This document shows, piece after piece, positions 27,801-41,721 of a stretch of DNA of 64,000 bases. Position numbers and translations under genes: made by a program. The stretch comes from Leptoclinus maculatus (taxonomy: Eukaryota; Chordata; Actinopteri; Perciformes; Stichaeidae), in the NCBI GenBank assembly GCA_032191485.1, contig JAVDOI010000001.1:34887885-34951884 (forward strand). Reading direction: 5' to 3'. Positions within the stretch are counted from its first letter, which is position 1. Every line of letters starts with the position of its first letter. The notes under the pieces are model-generated. The model saw only the letters and a list, made by a program, of their open reading frames with translations, did not search any database and was not told the DNA's origin.

Positions 27801-30345
27801 GTTAAACGTACTGCTCTGCAATCTCTTTCCTCGTCTCAGCCCCCTGTGTCACGGTGTGTGGTACTCGAGTCAAGAAACTTGTCAGAATGCCCATATTTGA
27901 TTGGCTGAGCTGCATCACGTGACAACGCCGACTAAGCCTCTGCTGTTAAGTTTCGTTTCACGATAGTCACGTGCTCGCCCACTGACCAATCGCTGCACTA
28001 ATAGTGACGTAGCTGTGGGCCGGCTAGTATGGGGCTAGCGGGCTCTGACACGTCAAAGAATACGCCCAACATGTCAAACTAAAGATCTGATTGGTTGAAC
28101 ACTATGACAATCAACAATATCGTCCCCATTCACTTAAACTGCACATGGAAGCAACTTGTGAGGCTGCAGGCCTCGGGCCTCTCTTCTTATCGAGAGACAC
28201 GGAGGTGAAATCTGATTGGATAAAAGCTCTACTTAAAACAAGCTGCACTGGAAGCAGAGCAACTGATGAAGACAATAGCTGTGCAATGAGAAAATAAGAT
28301 AATGGGAAAAATATATATATATTTTTTTGTGATTCTGTTTAGGCCAGCAGAGAAGGCTTTGCAGGCCCTGACGGCCCGCCACTGCCGTCACTAGATTTTC
28401 TAAAGCCTAAAAACGGAGTCAAGAGGAGGTTTAGAAGTCTAGTTTTCTCTCAGACCACTTGAATTGCTTGTTCAAAATTCTAGTTAATTTTTCATGCTAT
28501 TGCATGCCAAACACCCGGGCACCACATATTAAAGACTGTTGATTCAAGAGTCAGACATTGGTCAAGTCCCTGTTTGGTATTCTTGGCCAGACTTTGGCAA
28601 GCTCACACTGTGGTCATACTCACAGTGGTGCTGGCCCCGTGGCCCTAAAGTCTCCAGGTCGGGGAACGTGGGAAGCTCCCCTCGCACTGCGACCATCTGC
28701 TCCCAGAATCTGCTGAATGGAGACAGACTGTGTTTAGTTCTATTTGTGGCCGCGTGTTGACACTGAACAGTTTATGAAATTGACCCACATTTTATGTTTA
28801 TTTGTTTTACTTTCCGATTTCTTTGGTTTTCCCTCTGCTTGACCCGTCTTGGATGTTTTGCCCAAACTGAAGCACTTATAGAACAGTATTTAATAGATGT
28901 TTGTTAATATTTCAGATAGACAGAAGGGGGAACTGATATGCAAAATCTCTTTTGGCCTAGATCATGCACAGATGGTGTCATTTGGTCTGTGTAGGTAAAG
29001 TTTATCTAAATGCCACACAACCTTTGTACAGTGGCCCTTTTGTTAGAGTTGAGGTTTTACATTTTGTTCTAATCTGCGTAGACAGTTCCTCTGGCATTCA
29101 TTATCTATCGAGGGGTGGGTTTATCAGGAGATGAACTGGTGTCATTGACGTCTGGGTCTGTTGTTATTCTGCCCTTTGCGGTCCAACGTTTCTTGTTCCA
29201 TTCTAATATGTGTCACAGCAGATACAGCAGCAAGTGAAAAACCCAAACACCATTCTGGATAACTTCCATGTCAAGAACACTTGACTGTTAGCATTCTGTC
29301 AGCCATAGTATATTCATGGAGTGTTTTGGCGACTTGCTCTCTCAAACTGCTCACCACCAATGTCCTCGCGAGGAAAATGACGTTCTGCGTGACCCTTTTA
29401 TGTCTCAGAAATGTCCGGCTCTTGACTTACCGTATCTATGTTGACTTTGTTTTGGAACATTTATGTTACTCGTACATTGTGTTTTTACACAGTTATGGCC
29501 TATGGGTGCAATGATGGATTTGTTTATTAGTCTGACTTTCAACAAGTTTTTCTCTGTTTGTTTTACATGATGCAAGACTGTAAATACATCGTTTGAATAG
29601 AGATGTTCAATGGTTTCGGGATGCGAGTAGTTTTCCTCACAGTACACTGACTCATGTAGAATTGCAAAAATGAGGAGATGGATTGTGTACAGGTCAGGCG
29701 TGCTGTTTTGTATCGAAAATTCAGGACTGCTATGCCTTTTTCAAAGTCACTCGTACATAATGTTGCTGCCCCAAGGATGGTGACATCAGACTCAGCAGTC
29801 AACACTCGGTGACATGCACCGTCTCTGTCTCTGTGAGACACAGTTGACTTGTGTGATGCTGTATGGCTGTCCAGCTGATGTTTGGAGGCCGCAGTCAATC
29901 ATACTGTGAACCTCGGGATCATGTCCCAGAGTTCAAAACAAGATCCCAAATCCTCATTCCTTTGACCTGTACACAGCATGTTCTTTTTTCTGTCTCCCCT
30001 TGTGGTTTTCCTGCTTGTTTTTCACCCATTCTCCCTCAGCCCTGCATTCCTTCTCTTCACCAGTCACACGGCCAGATGGGTCAGATAGAGCTGTACTCCC
30101 TCCTTCCCCTTCATCTTCACTTCTCACCTTCCTTTACTCCTCCCTTTCCTGTCCTTTCTGCTCTCCTTCCCTGTCCTCCTTGTCCATCTGTCTTGTGGAC
30201 GTCTCTTTAAGCTCTGTGTATCATCATATTGGGAAGAGATGACCTCGGTCAAAATGACCTGCACATATCTGACAAGTTAAAAAAGAACAGCCGGGCTGAG
30301 TATAGACAGCATAGACAAATTACGCACAGACGACCCCCCCCCCCC

Positions 30346-30414
<69 letters not shown>

Positions 30415-33400
30415 CATCTGCTGCAAGACACGTAACACACTCCCGGTACAGAAAGGTATTACCATACTACTCAAAGGACTTCAACAACTTGTTATTGTAA
30501 TTGTCACCATTTATTTACAGCCTTGGTTCATTCAGGTCCATTCTTAAAATCTGACCTCTTTGCAGTCAGCCAAGGCCCCATGTGTTCCACAGTCCGGTCC
30601 CAGAGTTGGTCACATTATAGCCTCTCCTCAAAACATTTCTAGCCACAGCAGATTTGTTATCCAGCGTCTCTCTGGCCTAATTCCCGTACTCAATTTGAGA
30701 AGGTATGCTTGGTTCCTCTGATGATAGCAAAGTGTAATCATCTCTATTTCTGGAGAGAAAACAGTTCATCTAAACAAACTCCCATCCTTATGCTGCGCTC
30801 TGGCACACCACTATGGTCTCTGAACTGAACTATGGGTTTGAAAGTGCCGTAGTCTTGTCATAGTTCTCAAACAATGGTTTTGGTATCGACCTCAAAATAG
30901 AGTATCGATCAGGTTTAGGTTGTCAACATTTTAATGTAATAGGCTTTTGTTTTTAGCCTGATGAATCGGACTGAATTGCCATTTTTTGAGGGATTTATTA
31001 GATTCATTCTGGGAGGTATATTTTAATAAAGGGACAACCTTTTGTGTTTTATGTTTATATCTTGAAAGATTATTGTCTCACATTCCTTTCCTTTTTCTTG
31101 TTGGCCTCTGTCATTAGTCAGCTGGATATCCTAGTCTCTTTCTTTACACCTTAAAAACGTTGCTGAACTCAGCAGTGTAACTTTTCCCAAAAGTCTGCCT
31201 GCCTCACTATTTGTGTAATAACAAGTTAGAGTATTGTTTAATTTTGAATACGTTTCCCTACTTTTTTTCCTCCATTACTTACGTTTTTATGATCAATTCT
31301 GTTTGAAAATGTGAAAAGCTAAATATGTCTGAATCATAATGAAGAAAGGTTGCCTCCCACACTCCCTGCAGGTTATCTACTGTATGGGCATGAGCTCTCT
31401 GTGTACCGCCTGTACTCCCAGCTCTCCTCTCCTCTTGGCCTCTGGCCCATCACACTGGGAATAGAGCTGTTTTGATTCTGTCTGTTGTAAGTACAGTGAC
31501 CCCTCTAGTTCTCATCCTTCAAAGGCAAACTGTGGAGTGATAATGGAAACCACTGTATCGTGTCAGGCTCTGGGGAGAGAAATCAGAAGCTAATCAAATA
31601 ACATTGAGATGGACAGTTAGTGAATGTTGGTTTGTGGCACCTTGTGCCGAACACCAAGGTGCTCCCACCTTCCTTAACAGCAGCTCACTGATCCTAAAAG
31701 TGCTTAGGATGGGTCATGCTTGACTGTAGTTTACAGTATTGGCCAGCATTACTGCCTTTAGCTGAGCACGGTACTGTATGTTCTCTCTAGTAGCTGTTTT
31801 TGCAAGCAGCAGGTGCTTTTCTCTTCAGCCCGCACTAATGAAAAACAACAGCACTGCTTCCAAATACATCCAAACACAGAAGGAAAGAGGGGTGGTCCGT
31901 TGCTCCATTAGGGTTGTGATCTGTTAAAAAGTTACAACTCAGAAGGAATGATTGATTTCACTTTAAAGCCCACGGCTGACTTTTTTTTTTCCACAGCATT
32001 TTGGCAAACTGCTTCTCAAGAGGCACTCACTGCAGCCCAAATTCCTTCTTGATGGAAATACCCAATGAGAAATAAACTTGCACTAAGTGTGACTGCCCAC
32101 AAGTAGAGCGAGGGCTGCAACGATTACGATCCAGTGGGTAACCCAGGACTGAACACAAATATTGCAGGCAGAGGATATATTGACTTTAGACAGGAGCAGC
32201 TATCAGTAGAAATACATTGAATATAAGAGATACTATTATGATAGGACGGTGAAAGGATTAACCCCTTAACATACAGTTTTGGTACACTTTAATTTAAAAC
32301 AAAGTTCTGTGGTTCTGTGGTTCTGTAAAGTCTGTCTGTGTTGCATGTGTTTGTTCTGACTGGGATTGACGAGGTTACGCATTTTAATTCAGGTTGGCAC
32401 ACCCGAACAAGCATGCGGAGGTTTGATGTCCTGCAACGCAGACCTCTACTCAAAGGCATAATGAATAGGGGTGTAACGGTTCACAAAATCCACGGTTCGG
32501 TTCGGTACGGTACAGTGGTGCCACGGTTCGGTACGTTTCGGTACGTTTTCAATACAGTAGAAAACTATAAATGCCAGAGAAACGTACTTGATTTTAAAAT
32601 ATATTTATTCATTAAAACTAACATCATAAAGCTATTCTTTGACTTTGAACAACGATGGAACTATACCTGAGTGACCCATCTTCTGGGGTAAAAAATGTAA
32701 TGTAGTATTGTTACTTACATCTTCTCCATCATCATTGTAGTATGAACAATGATGGAAGTATACCTGAGTGAACGTGGCTCTTCATCTCATTCAGTGGTGA
32801 GGTAATGTGTGTTACAGTCAGGTAGCTTTGTGTAGCCCTCGACGTCCAGGCATCCGTTGTCAGAGCAGCAGCGGGTGCCTCGGACATGTGATTCTCTACT
32901 TGTGTTTTTGTTTTCTTGTACAAAACTCCCTCATCGGCAGGGAACAGCTGCTTAAATCTTCGGGGAGAGTTTGAAGCGCGTGTGCTGCTCCAGGTTTTCG
33001 TTTAGTTCCACCCACTGCCACATTGGGGTGATGTCGGCGTAAATGGGTTAACATGTTTGAGGTATTCCCACTGATGTAGCCTACACTCGTGTAGCAAATG
33101 CGACATACCGTAGTTTTTTTATCCACCACTCTCTCGCCATCGACCTCATAGTTCACAGAGAAACCAAAGTGGCTCCAAACACCAGACCTGTAGGCCGTTG
33201 GAGGATCTTTTATTCCTGGTCTATTACTAGCCATGTTGCACCGAGCTAACGTTAGCTTCATGTAGCGTGTCTCACAGCGCAAAGTGCCGACTGGAGTAGG
33301 AAGTGTTTCTTTGGTGGTGGGCGTGTCAGAGAGCACGCTGTCCTTTACGTCATGTGTGTTGCCAGTTTGAGAACAGTGGCTCCACCGAAAACATAATATT

Positions 33401-36400
33401 TCCCACAATTTAAGCTTCTGCATTTCCAAATGCACTAGTATTAACGTATTGTTCGGTTCGTCATGCGTACCGAACCGTGAGCCTCGTACCGAACGGTTCA
33501 ATACGAATACGCGTATCGTTACACCCCTAATAATGAACTATGTTTTGTCTCGCAGAAATTGGCTGCCGGGGTGAACCAGTTTGCCTACACCTGCATTCAG
33601 GACCATCCCATCTGGGCCAACCAGCAGTTCTGGGAGGCCACTTTCTACAGTGAGGTCCAGAGTCAGATCCGAGCTCTTTATCTTAACACCCCAGAGGGAA
33701 AAGACTGCATCACTGACAGTATAAAGGTAAGACAGGAAATGTGACCAATATAAGTAGATATTGTGTGAGAATTCATATGAAGTCTGTTTAAACCCACTAT
33801 TTTAACCCTCATTAGAGATGAAAAGATTGAACAACAGAAAATGTCCTATTTCCCGCTTTTTAATTGCTTCTCTACTTTTTTCTTTTGTCATAATAAACTA
33901 AATCTTTTCGGGTTTTGGACTGTTGGTTGAACAAAACATGACATTTAAAGACACAAACCTGGTCTTAAATGGATGGATGGATATTTTACTTCTTTGTTAA
34001 TATTCCTCGTCATTGTGAAATATGGAATAATTTTCCAAAATATTCAAGTTAAAAAAATGAAAGGGGAAAATCATCCTCTGGTTGAACTGTTTGCAACTCT
34101 GCAGATCGACACTCATCAGCCTTTTATTGCGTTTTGAGGGGTCAAACCTTAAATAAATGGTTGAAACTCAAACCGTCTGCTCTAACCCTCTCCAGGATGC
34201 CGACCCCGAGCCTGCGGCGGGCAGCGATGAGGAGCGCACAGCAATGGCCTTGGCAGCAATGCAGCTGCGTTCATGGCCCGGCCTGAGCAAGGAGAAGCAG
34301 CATGAGTTGGTGAAGAACGAGGAGAGCACCGTGTTCAGCCAGGCCATCCACTACGCCAGCCTCATGGTTTACCTGCTCGTCCCTTTGGACACCAGCAAGA
34401 TCAGGCTGCTCCGTAACGCCCCTGTCGCAGACTGGGAGAGCGGCAGCAACAGCATCGTCACAAACAGGTCAGCACGATGGTTTCGCTATCCGAGTAGAGA
34501 AAGAATGTAATCAGCTGTTGTTTGATTTTCTTTCACGTGTCTCTACTGTGCACTAAGATCAAACACAGACCGGACTAGAACATATTTTTGGCTTGTTCAG
34601 TATTTGTAAGGTAGAACGATCGGTCTTGTCTGGAGGAAACCCCGAGGTAAGGTTTCATGATTTGGGAGTATGTGTTCCTCTTTTAATAAGGTGATGATTG
34701 GTATGTGGGTGGATGTGGCGTAAGCCACAGTCTACATGATAGCTTCCTATTTAGCCAAATGGAACACAGTACCTCTCCTGTTTCCGGTCCACATCCATCC
34801 CGTGGGCTTACATCGCTACTGCACAAAACAGAGTGAGGCTCATTTACTTCTGTTGGGAAGTTTAAAGCCCTCGGGGCGTCTTCAATGGGGCCACACTGTA
34901 CTCACCAAACAAAATAGCAGTGGAAGGGATTTCCGGTGTTCTGCAGTAAGTGTGGAGTGAAATTAATCTGGTGAAGATTCCCCATTTACGTCTTTTCTTG
35001 GAATTGGAAGGCATGCAGCCCAAAAAAATTGTTGGCTTTGTTACCAAAATGTCAGAAAAACACAAAGTTATTATTTAATTTTGTGTTATGTACAGCATTT
35101 GAGCTTTATTAAACATCTGTTCTGAACACAATGTTGCAATTTTATTTTGTATTTTGTTTCTATTTCTAATAAGAAGACAGAAACGCTGCAGCCAAGGATT
35201 GTTTGTGTGGAAATTTTCTCTCCTTTTTGCCCCAGACTTGTTTTGTTTCTCACAGAGGACATTTGGATCTCGTCAATAACTATGAATCCAAAGGGGAGGG
35301 TTGCATTACCTTATCATGTGAAACATTCTTCTTGGCTCATTTTCACTGTGTCATCATGTGTGTTTAACAGCATTGCCGGTAGCGTTGCAGAAAGCTTTGA
35401 CACGGAAAGCGGGTTTGAGGACTCGGAGAACAGCGATGTGGCCAACTCTGTGGTCCGGTTCGTTGCCCGCTTCATCGACAAGGTGTGCACAGAGAGCGGA
35501 GTAACCCAGGAACACATCAAGAGCCTGCACAGCATGATCCCAGGTACAGCGCCCGCAGTGTTCACTCACATGCTGCCGCTCTCCTAATTCCTGCAGCTTT
35601 ATGCAGAGTAACTCTTGTACGTCCGTATTCTCAGCTTAGACCAACAGCAAACAGAGGCGTGTGGACATGCATGTGTTTCTCTGTACCAGCTCTGTGTGTG
35701 CAAAGCACTTGTGTATGTACATATGGTAGCTGACCCCAACTTGTGACCCACAGGCATCGTCGCTATGCAGATGGAGGCTCTGGAGGCAGTTCACAGAGAG
35801 AGCAGGAGGTTACCTCCCATTCAGAAGGCGAGTGTTGCTCTATTCTTGGCTGCTGGGGCATCAGTTGTATGTACAGTGTATACTGGAGATAATTCAATAT
35901 CATTTTTTCCTTCCCAACACTGATTCCAATACCCTGAACTTGCGCATTGGCCAGTACCAAGTACTGATCTAATACCAGTGTGTCAAAAACGGAAACAAGA
36001 CATAATTCCCTCTCTAATGTCTATTTCATATTGCTGTGAAAACAATACCCGATACCTGATGCAGCAGTTTAAGCTGTATCAGAGGCAGAACAACTCGAGT
36101 GTGTATATACAAACATATAGCCTGGTTAGACTTCAAGATCTAAGTTAAACGTCTGCTTCAGAATATGCAGAGTGCCGATCTCGTCTAATGTTTTCCAGTC
36201 ATCATCGCACTTCAGGTTTTACCAGTAGGTCTTTTGGACCTTGCTATGCTATATGTCTGACAGCTCTTGATAATTCCTCTGGTACACACTCGTACACACA
36301 GACAAACACCGTGCCAGGACTGCTTTGGGAGCAACCTGGAGACCGTGGTGAGCAGTCTGGGCAGATTGTCTGTGGTACTTTGTGCGGCTAACCTCTCACA

Positions 36401-38798
36401 TGTTTATGTGTTGGACAAAGCTTCCACACTGGCCTGCTAGCTGCAAGCAGCATGCCAAAAAATACTAAAATGTGTGTAAACACCGCTGACTCTGGATTTC
36501 TGACAAGTCTGAATAGTGGTAGCAGTGGTAGGTTTAACACAAAGAGGCAAAGCAATTAATGCATTTAAGGTGCAGCTCTAATAAGAAGCCAAGCTTGCGG
36601 CAGTAATGAGGTGCAGAGGGACTATTTTCTTGGTCCCGCTGTCCATTCAAAGACGGATTCAAGAAGCTCTTATTATCCCCTGGCCAGACCTCAACTCCCC
36701 CAGATTGGCTGTGGCCTTAATGGGAAAGGCTGTGAATGATCTAATGTCCCTCCTCGTTGATATTTGTGGCAGTGGAACAACTGAGTGTTTCTCTACTGGA
36801 CTTGGAGGCCAGAAGGAGCTGAAGCAACACAGGGTGCAGACTTGACTGTTGTTAGTTACCAAGTAGAATAAAAATGAGGTGAATATATGTGGCATTTTGA
36901 GTTAAACCTTTACTGCATTACAGTTGTCTGCCAGTGATTTGTTGTTGTGTCTTTCACATTGTGTGAGTTTCAGGCACAGAGTTGTGCTGTATTTTCTGCC
37001 CCACTGGGGGAAAAAAACCCTGATGTGAATTGAGGAACAGGTCATAAGCCTTATTTCATAAGTCAAAACGCATCATGTCAGTCAGTGTCCACATGTTTAT
37101 ATCTCAAAAACAGAAAAGTCAGTTAAAAAATCAGAGCAGTTTTTATTTAGTTAACAGATCATGAGTTTTGCTTGGAGGGTTGAAATGGTAAATAGGTCTG
37201 AACAGAGAGAAGGATTTAGTTTGTTTTTTAGATTGCAATCTAATGCTGTGTGTGGGTGTAAATGTAGGAGTGGGTGTGTGTGTGTGTGTGTGTGTGTGCG
37301 CTTTTGATGATGACGTGCATGTGATGCATAAATACGTCCAACGCGGTCATGTGGTGCTGTGACTTCATATTCTAGTGATGTCTTGATTTTCTTGATTTTT
37401 GGAATCTGATCCTCTGACGCAAATGCTTTTGCTGAATCCTTTGTTTAGAGCACTTTACAATCAATGTAAAACACTTAAATCTAATCTCCGACGTGCTTCA
37501 TAGACGGGTATAATTTGTGGGTATCGGTCTGTTCTTACACTTAACGGGTTGTGTTTTAACCCCTTCAGCCTAAGATTCTGCGTCCAGCGCTGCTTCCTGG
37601 AGAGGAGTTGGTGTCCGAGGGGTTGCGGGTGCTTCTGGACCCTGACGGCAGGGAGGAGGCAACTGGGGGTCTCCTGGGGGGCCCTCATATCCTGCCAGCA
37701 GAGGGAGCCCTCTTTCTCACCACATACCGCATCGTTTTCAAAGGCACCCCCCATGATCAACTGGGTAAATACTGAACCACAGCAACACTAGCTTTTAGAT
37801 CTCAATTATATGAAATGAATATAATATAATTTTCAATGTTTGTATCATAAATAAATAACTATTCGCTTTTGTTTTCATAAAAAGCTATTTTTTACTTGGA
37901 CAGAAGTGTATTTTTTTGTTGCTACGCCATCGTATAACATCATTATTTTCAACTAATAATTGGATCCCAACCTATATATTGAAGCCATCTTTTTCTGCTC
38001 AAATAGCCGCAGACCTTACCCTGGTAAACCATACTCTTCATCACTGTAATGCTCCTTCTAAACCATTACATGTATCAGTAGGTGCTGAAGGCTGTGACTG
38101 GGTGAATGACATGTAGTGTCGAAGCGCTTTGAGTGGTCGGAAGGCTAGAAAGGCGCTTACACAAGTACAAGTCCATTTTGCCTTTTACCATTTCTTTCTA
38201 TATGCGTCCAGTGGGGGAGCAGGCAGTGATCAGAGGTTTCCCAGTGTCCACGCTGATCAAAGAAAAGAAGATCAGCATCCAGAACCAGCTGCAGCAGAAC
38301 ATGCAGGAAGGCCTGCAGCTTCGCTCTGCTTCGTTTCAGGTAAACGCTGAAACACACTCCACTCTCATGTTAGTCTGTTATGAACACAAGTTACCAAAGA
38401 TCCTTCATAGATGGGTGGGAACAATGCAGTGTGTTTTTAGTTCATGTGGCTTTGTTCTAGATTTTAGGTTTAAAAACTTCCCCCAGACATTAAATTCACA
38501 TCATTTTATATTATTTCACTGGGCTCACAGAGGATTCACAAACTAATGTATAAGTTGTAACACTTGAAATAATAATTAACAATCTGTGCGGCACATCTTG
38601 CAGAAACCCCCACTGTCTTCTGTTTTATAACATGAATTCTTAGAATCAAAGAGAAAAGCCATTTTCAGCCAAGCATGTGTTTTTAGACTTTAGATGTACT
38701 GCTGTAAAAGTTTTTATGGTTCATTCCGATCTTTTTATTAACATGGATGATGAAAGTGACCATGTTTTTGGATTCTATGTCACTTGGCCCGTGTGTGT

Positions 38799-38829
<31 letters not shown>

Positions 38830-41410
38830 GGAATGTTTCTTGGGTTGGACAGAATTTGAATGTTTACTATGTTGTTAAATAATCAGTTTCACTTAAATGT
38901 CTTACAGCTGATAAAGGTGGCTTTTGACGAGGAGGTGAGCTCAGAGATGGTGGAGATTTTCAGAAAGCACCTGCAGAGGATTCGCTACCCACAGTCCATC
39001 TTCAGCTCCTTTGCTTTTGCAGCAGGACAAACAGCACCTCAGCTAATCCTTCCAAAACAAAAAGAGAGGAACACTGGCTTCAGGTTTGTGGTGCGGCTTT
39101 TCAGCAACAACAAGCGCTGGACTGCCTGGTTATTGTAAACATCATCTATTTCAAGGGACATCTGAAATATTAATGTACATAAATACATCCCTCCGCAGTT
39201 TGTTTCTCCTCTGTAACTTCAGTTTTGATGCTGAAATTGCACACAGTAAATCATATTGCTGTCTGCCCTGCACTCCTCACAGAACACTGTCCAAAACTAT
39301 TGTCAAGGGAGCGAAGAGGGCGGGAAAGATCACCATGGGCCGTGGCAGCCAAACCACACTGAAGAAGAACGGCAGCAGGATGACCTGGCATGAAGATGAT
39401 GATGTTTCAAGTGAGAGCAATGACCCATTTGCGTGTGAAAGTGTGGAGGGAGATGGGGAAAACATAACTCTTCCCTCGTTTGTGTGTGTTTCAGTATCAG
39501 ACGACGGTGAGCCGCCACCCAGCAGCACTTTGCGAGCATCAGAGAAGTCCACCATGGAGCAGCTGGTGGAGCAGTCCTGTTTCCGTGACTATCAGCGTCT
39601 GGGCCTGGGCACCATCACCGCCAGCTCGTCCCGCTCCAAGTCAGGCGATCAGTTCAGGATCACAGCCGTGAACAGACTCTACTCCCTCTGCCGCAGGTAT
39701 ACACTTCACAGGCTGAAATCCCGATAAAAGCTAAATATTGTTTTAGCTGCAACAGTGCGGCTAATCCTGGTCTGATTCCACTAAAGTGGAGCACAGCGGT
39801 GCCGAGCACATTAGTTTCCAGGATTTGTAGCCCTGCCGAAAGCTTTGTAAGCCTCGATCTCCCAAAAGGCCAGTGGGGAGTCCTCCTTTACCTGACAGAT
39901 GTTTGACATATCAATTGAGACAGATTCAAATTCAGCCTGTTATACAAAAACACACATGCTGTGACTAATACAGCCATAATCTCACTCAGATCCTGGCTGT
40001 ATATTCAGTAACAGACCTTTTGTTCAGCTGCACCTCTGTGCGTGAACAAATGGCCTTGCAGTGGTTTATTGGTGCTAGACACTTGTGCGTTTAAGATTTC
40101 CATTCTGTGTCTCTCCGTCAGTTACCCAGGTCTGTTGGTGGTTCCTCAGGCAGTCCAGGACACCAGCTTACACAAAGTGGCCCGCTGCTACAGACACAAC
40201 CGTCTGCCTGTCGTGTGTTGGAAACATCCTCGTACTAAAGCCGTGCTGCTCCGCTCGGGAGGCTTCCACGGCAAGAGTGTGGTGGGAATGTTCAAGTCGC
40301 AGAACCCCTCCTCAACCGGTGTGCACTTACAGATTCATCTGTTTTATCATTATGCTATTTAAGATAATTGACCTCCAGGAGTAACCGCTAACTAAAGCTA
40401 AATAGCTTTGTTTAATTGTTTTGTTTTGTTTAGTCAATGAAACAGTTGACTGTGATTCAAAGGGATTTTATGATTTTTATGATCATTATTTTCCGTCTAA
40501 ATCAAAAGTGTTGTGATCTGCCTTTAGCTCCTGCCTCGTCCTCAGATTCATCCAGCAGTCTTGAGCAAGAGAAGTATCTGCAAGCCATCCTCAACTCCAT
40601 CCCTATTTACTTCAAAATGAACGGAAACAACACCCTGTCCAACCGCTCCCTCGGCGGCCTCTCACCAGGTACACTGACCATTATGTCCAGATCCTTCTTC
40701 ATCTTCTTCATCAGATCTTCATATCTTAAACAACAAACATTTGTGTGTTATGTTGTTGTGACTTTTGAGTGTTTAGGCCTCTGATGATGCAGTTAACAGC
40801 AAGACAATTTTACTTCTGTAAACAGGAAAAGCACCGGTTTAAGTAACGCATTAATGATGGCTCCTTTAGGTGTCCCATGACATTGAGTCTGCATGCACAG
40901 TAGCAGGACTCTGATACTAGAACACCTTAATGGAATACAGACGTCAATGTTATCAATTACTCCTTTATTTGACAAGTCAAAGTGTGCACACGCACGTTCT
41001 TCTCCAGGACTGGCTGACCCAAAACCAAACCATGACCTAAATAAATACAACTTGCTTTTGTTCAGTGACAAAGCAAACGTAGGTGGATACCTCACATGTC
41101 CGATAACTACATATTATTTATCATTAGCGCCCTCAAACCGAAGCTACGTCACCTGACTGCCTGCACCCCTATCTGACCTGAATTTGCTGCGCGATGGACT
41201 CGGCTCTGTCGTGGGAAAAAAACTAGTTTGTTTGCGAGGAACAAGAGGCCACGAGTTCATTTCTTCTGATAAAGAGAAAAACTGCAGAGTCGCTCTCTTT
41301 ATTTTTGTTCACTCCAGCTCTGTTTTTTCTCTGCCATCAGGCAATCACTCTCTTCCCTTTTGTGTTTGCTCTGGTCCGCAGCTATTTTTCACCTACTTAT
41401 CTCTGTGTGT

Positions 41411-41496
<86 letters not shown>

Positions 41497-41682
41497 ATGA
41501 GACAGCGAGAGAGACAGAGACACTGTGTGGGAGAAATACTGTATCTGATATTCGGCAACAAATGGAAGGAAATTTGTACAATAAAAGGATATATAAGAAT
41601 CACAGGACAACCTGGGGTCACTGCCCATTCATCTCCTCTGACTGGACTGAAGCTGTGTCCAGGATGCTCACATACATGCGCA

Positions 41683-41721
<39 letters not shown>

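Larger units (their letters stand above)
25072..33555 (+). other. sbf2 intron e15-e16, transposon-rich
   Basis: The longest intron in the window, 8.5 kb. It contains a 917-bp non-autonomous element (27468-28384), a C15(AC)32 tract (30334-30412) and a 1064-bp hAT derivative (32466-33529) at its 3' edge. C/T-rich sequence occurs at 30000-30200. No further exon was recognised. Confidence 0.75.

Noticed and set aside
32896..33501. A 201-codon - strand frame as a host zinc-finger gene
   Set aside because: It lies wholly between hAT terminal repeats and continues into hAT transposase text after a frame break; it is transposon-derived.
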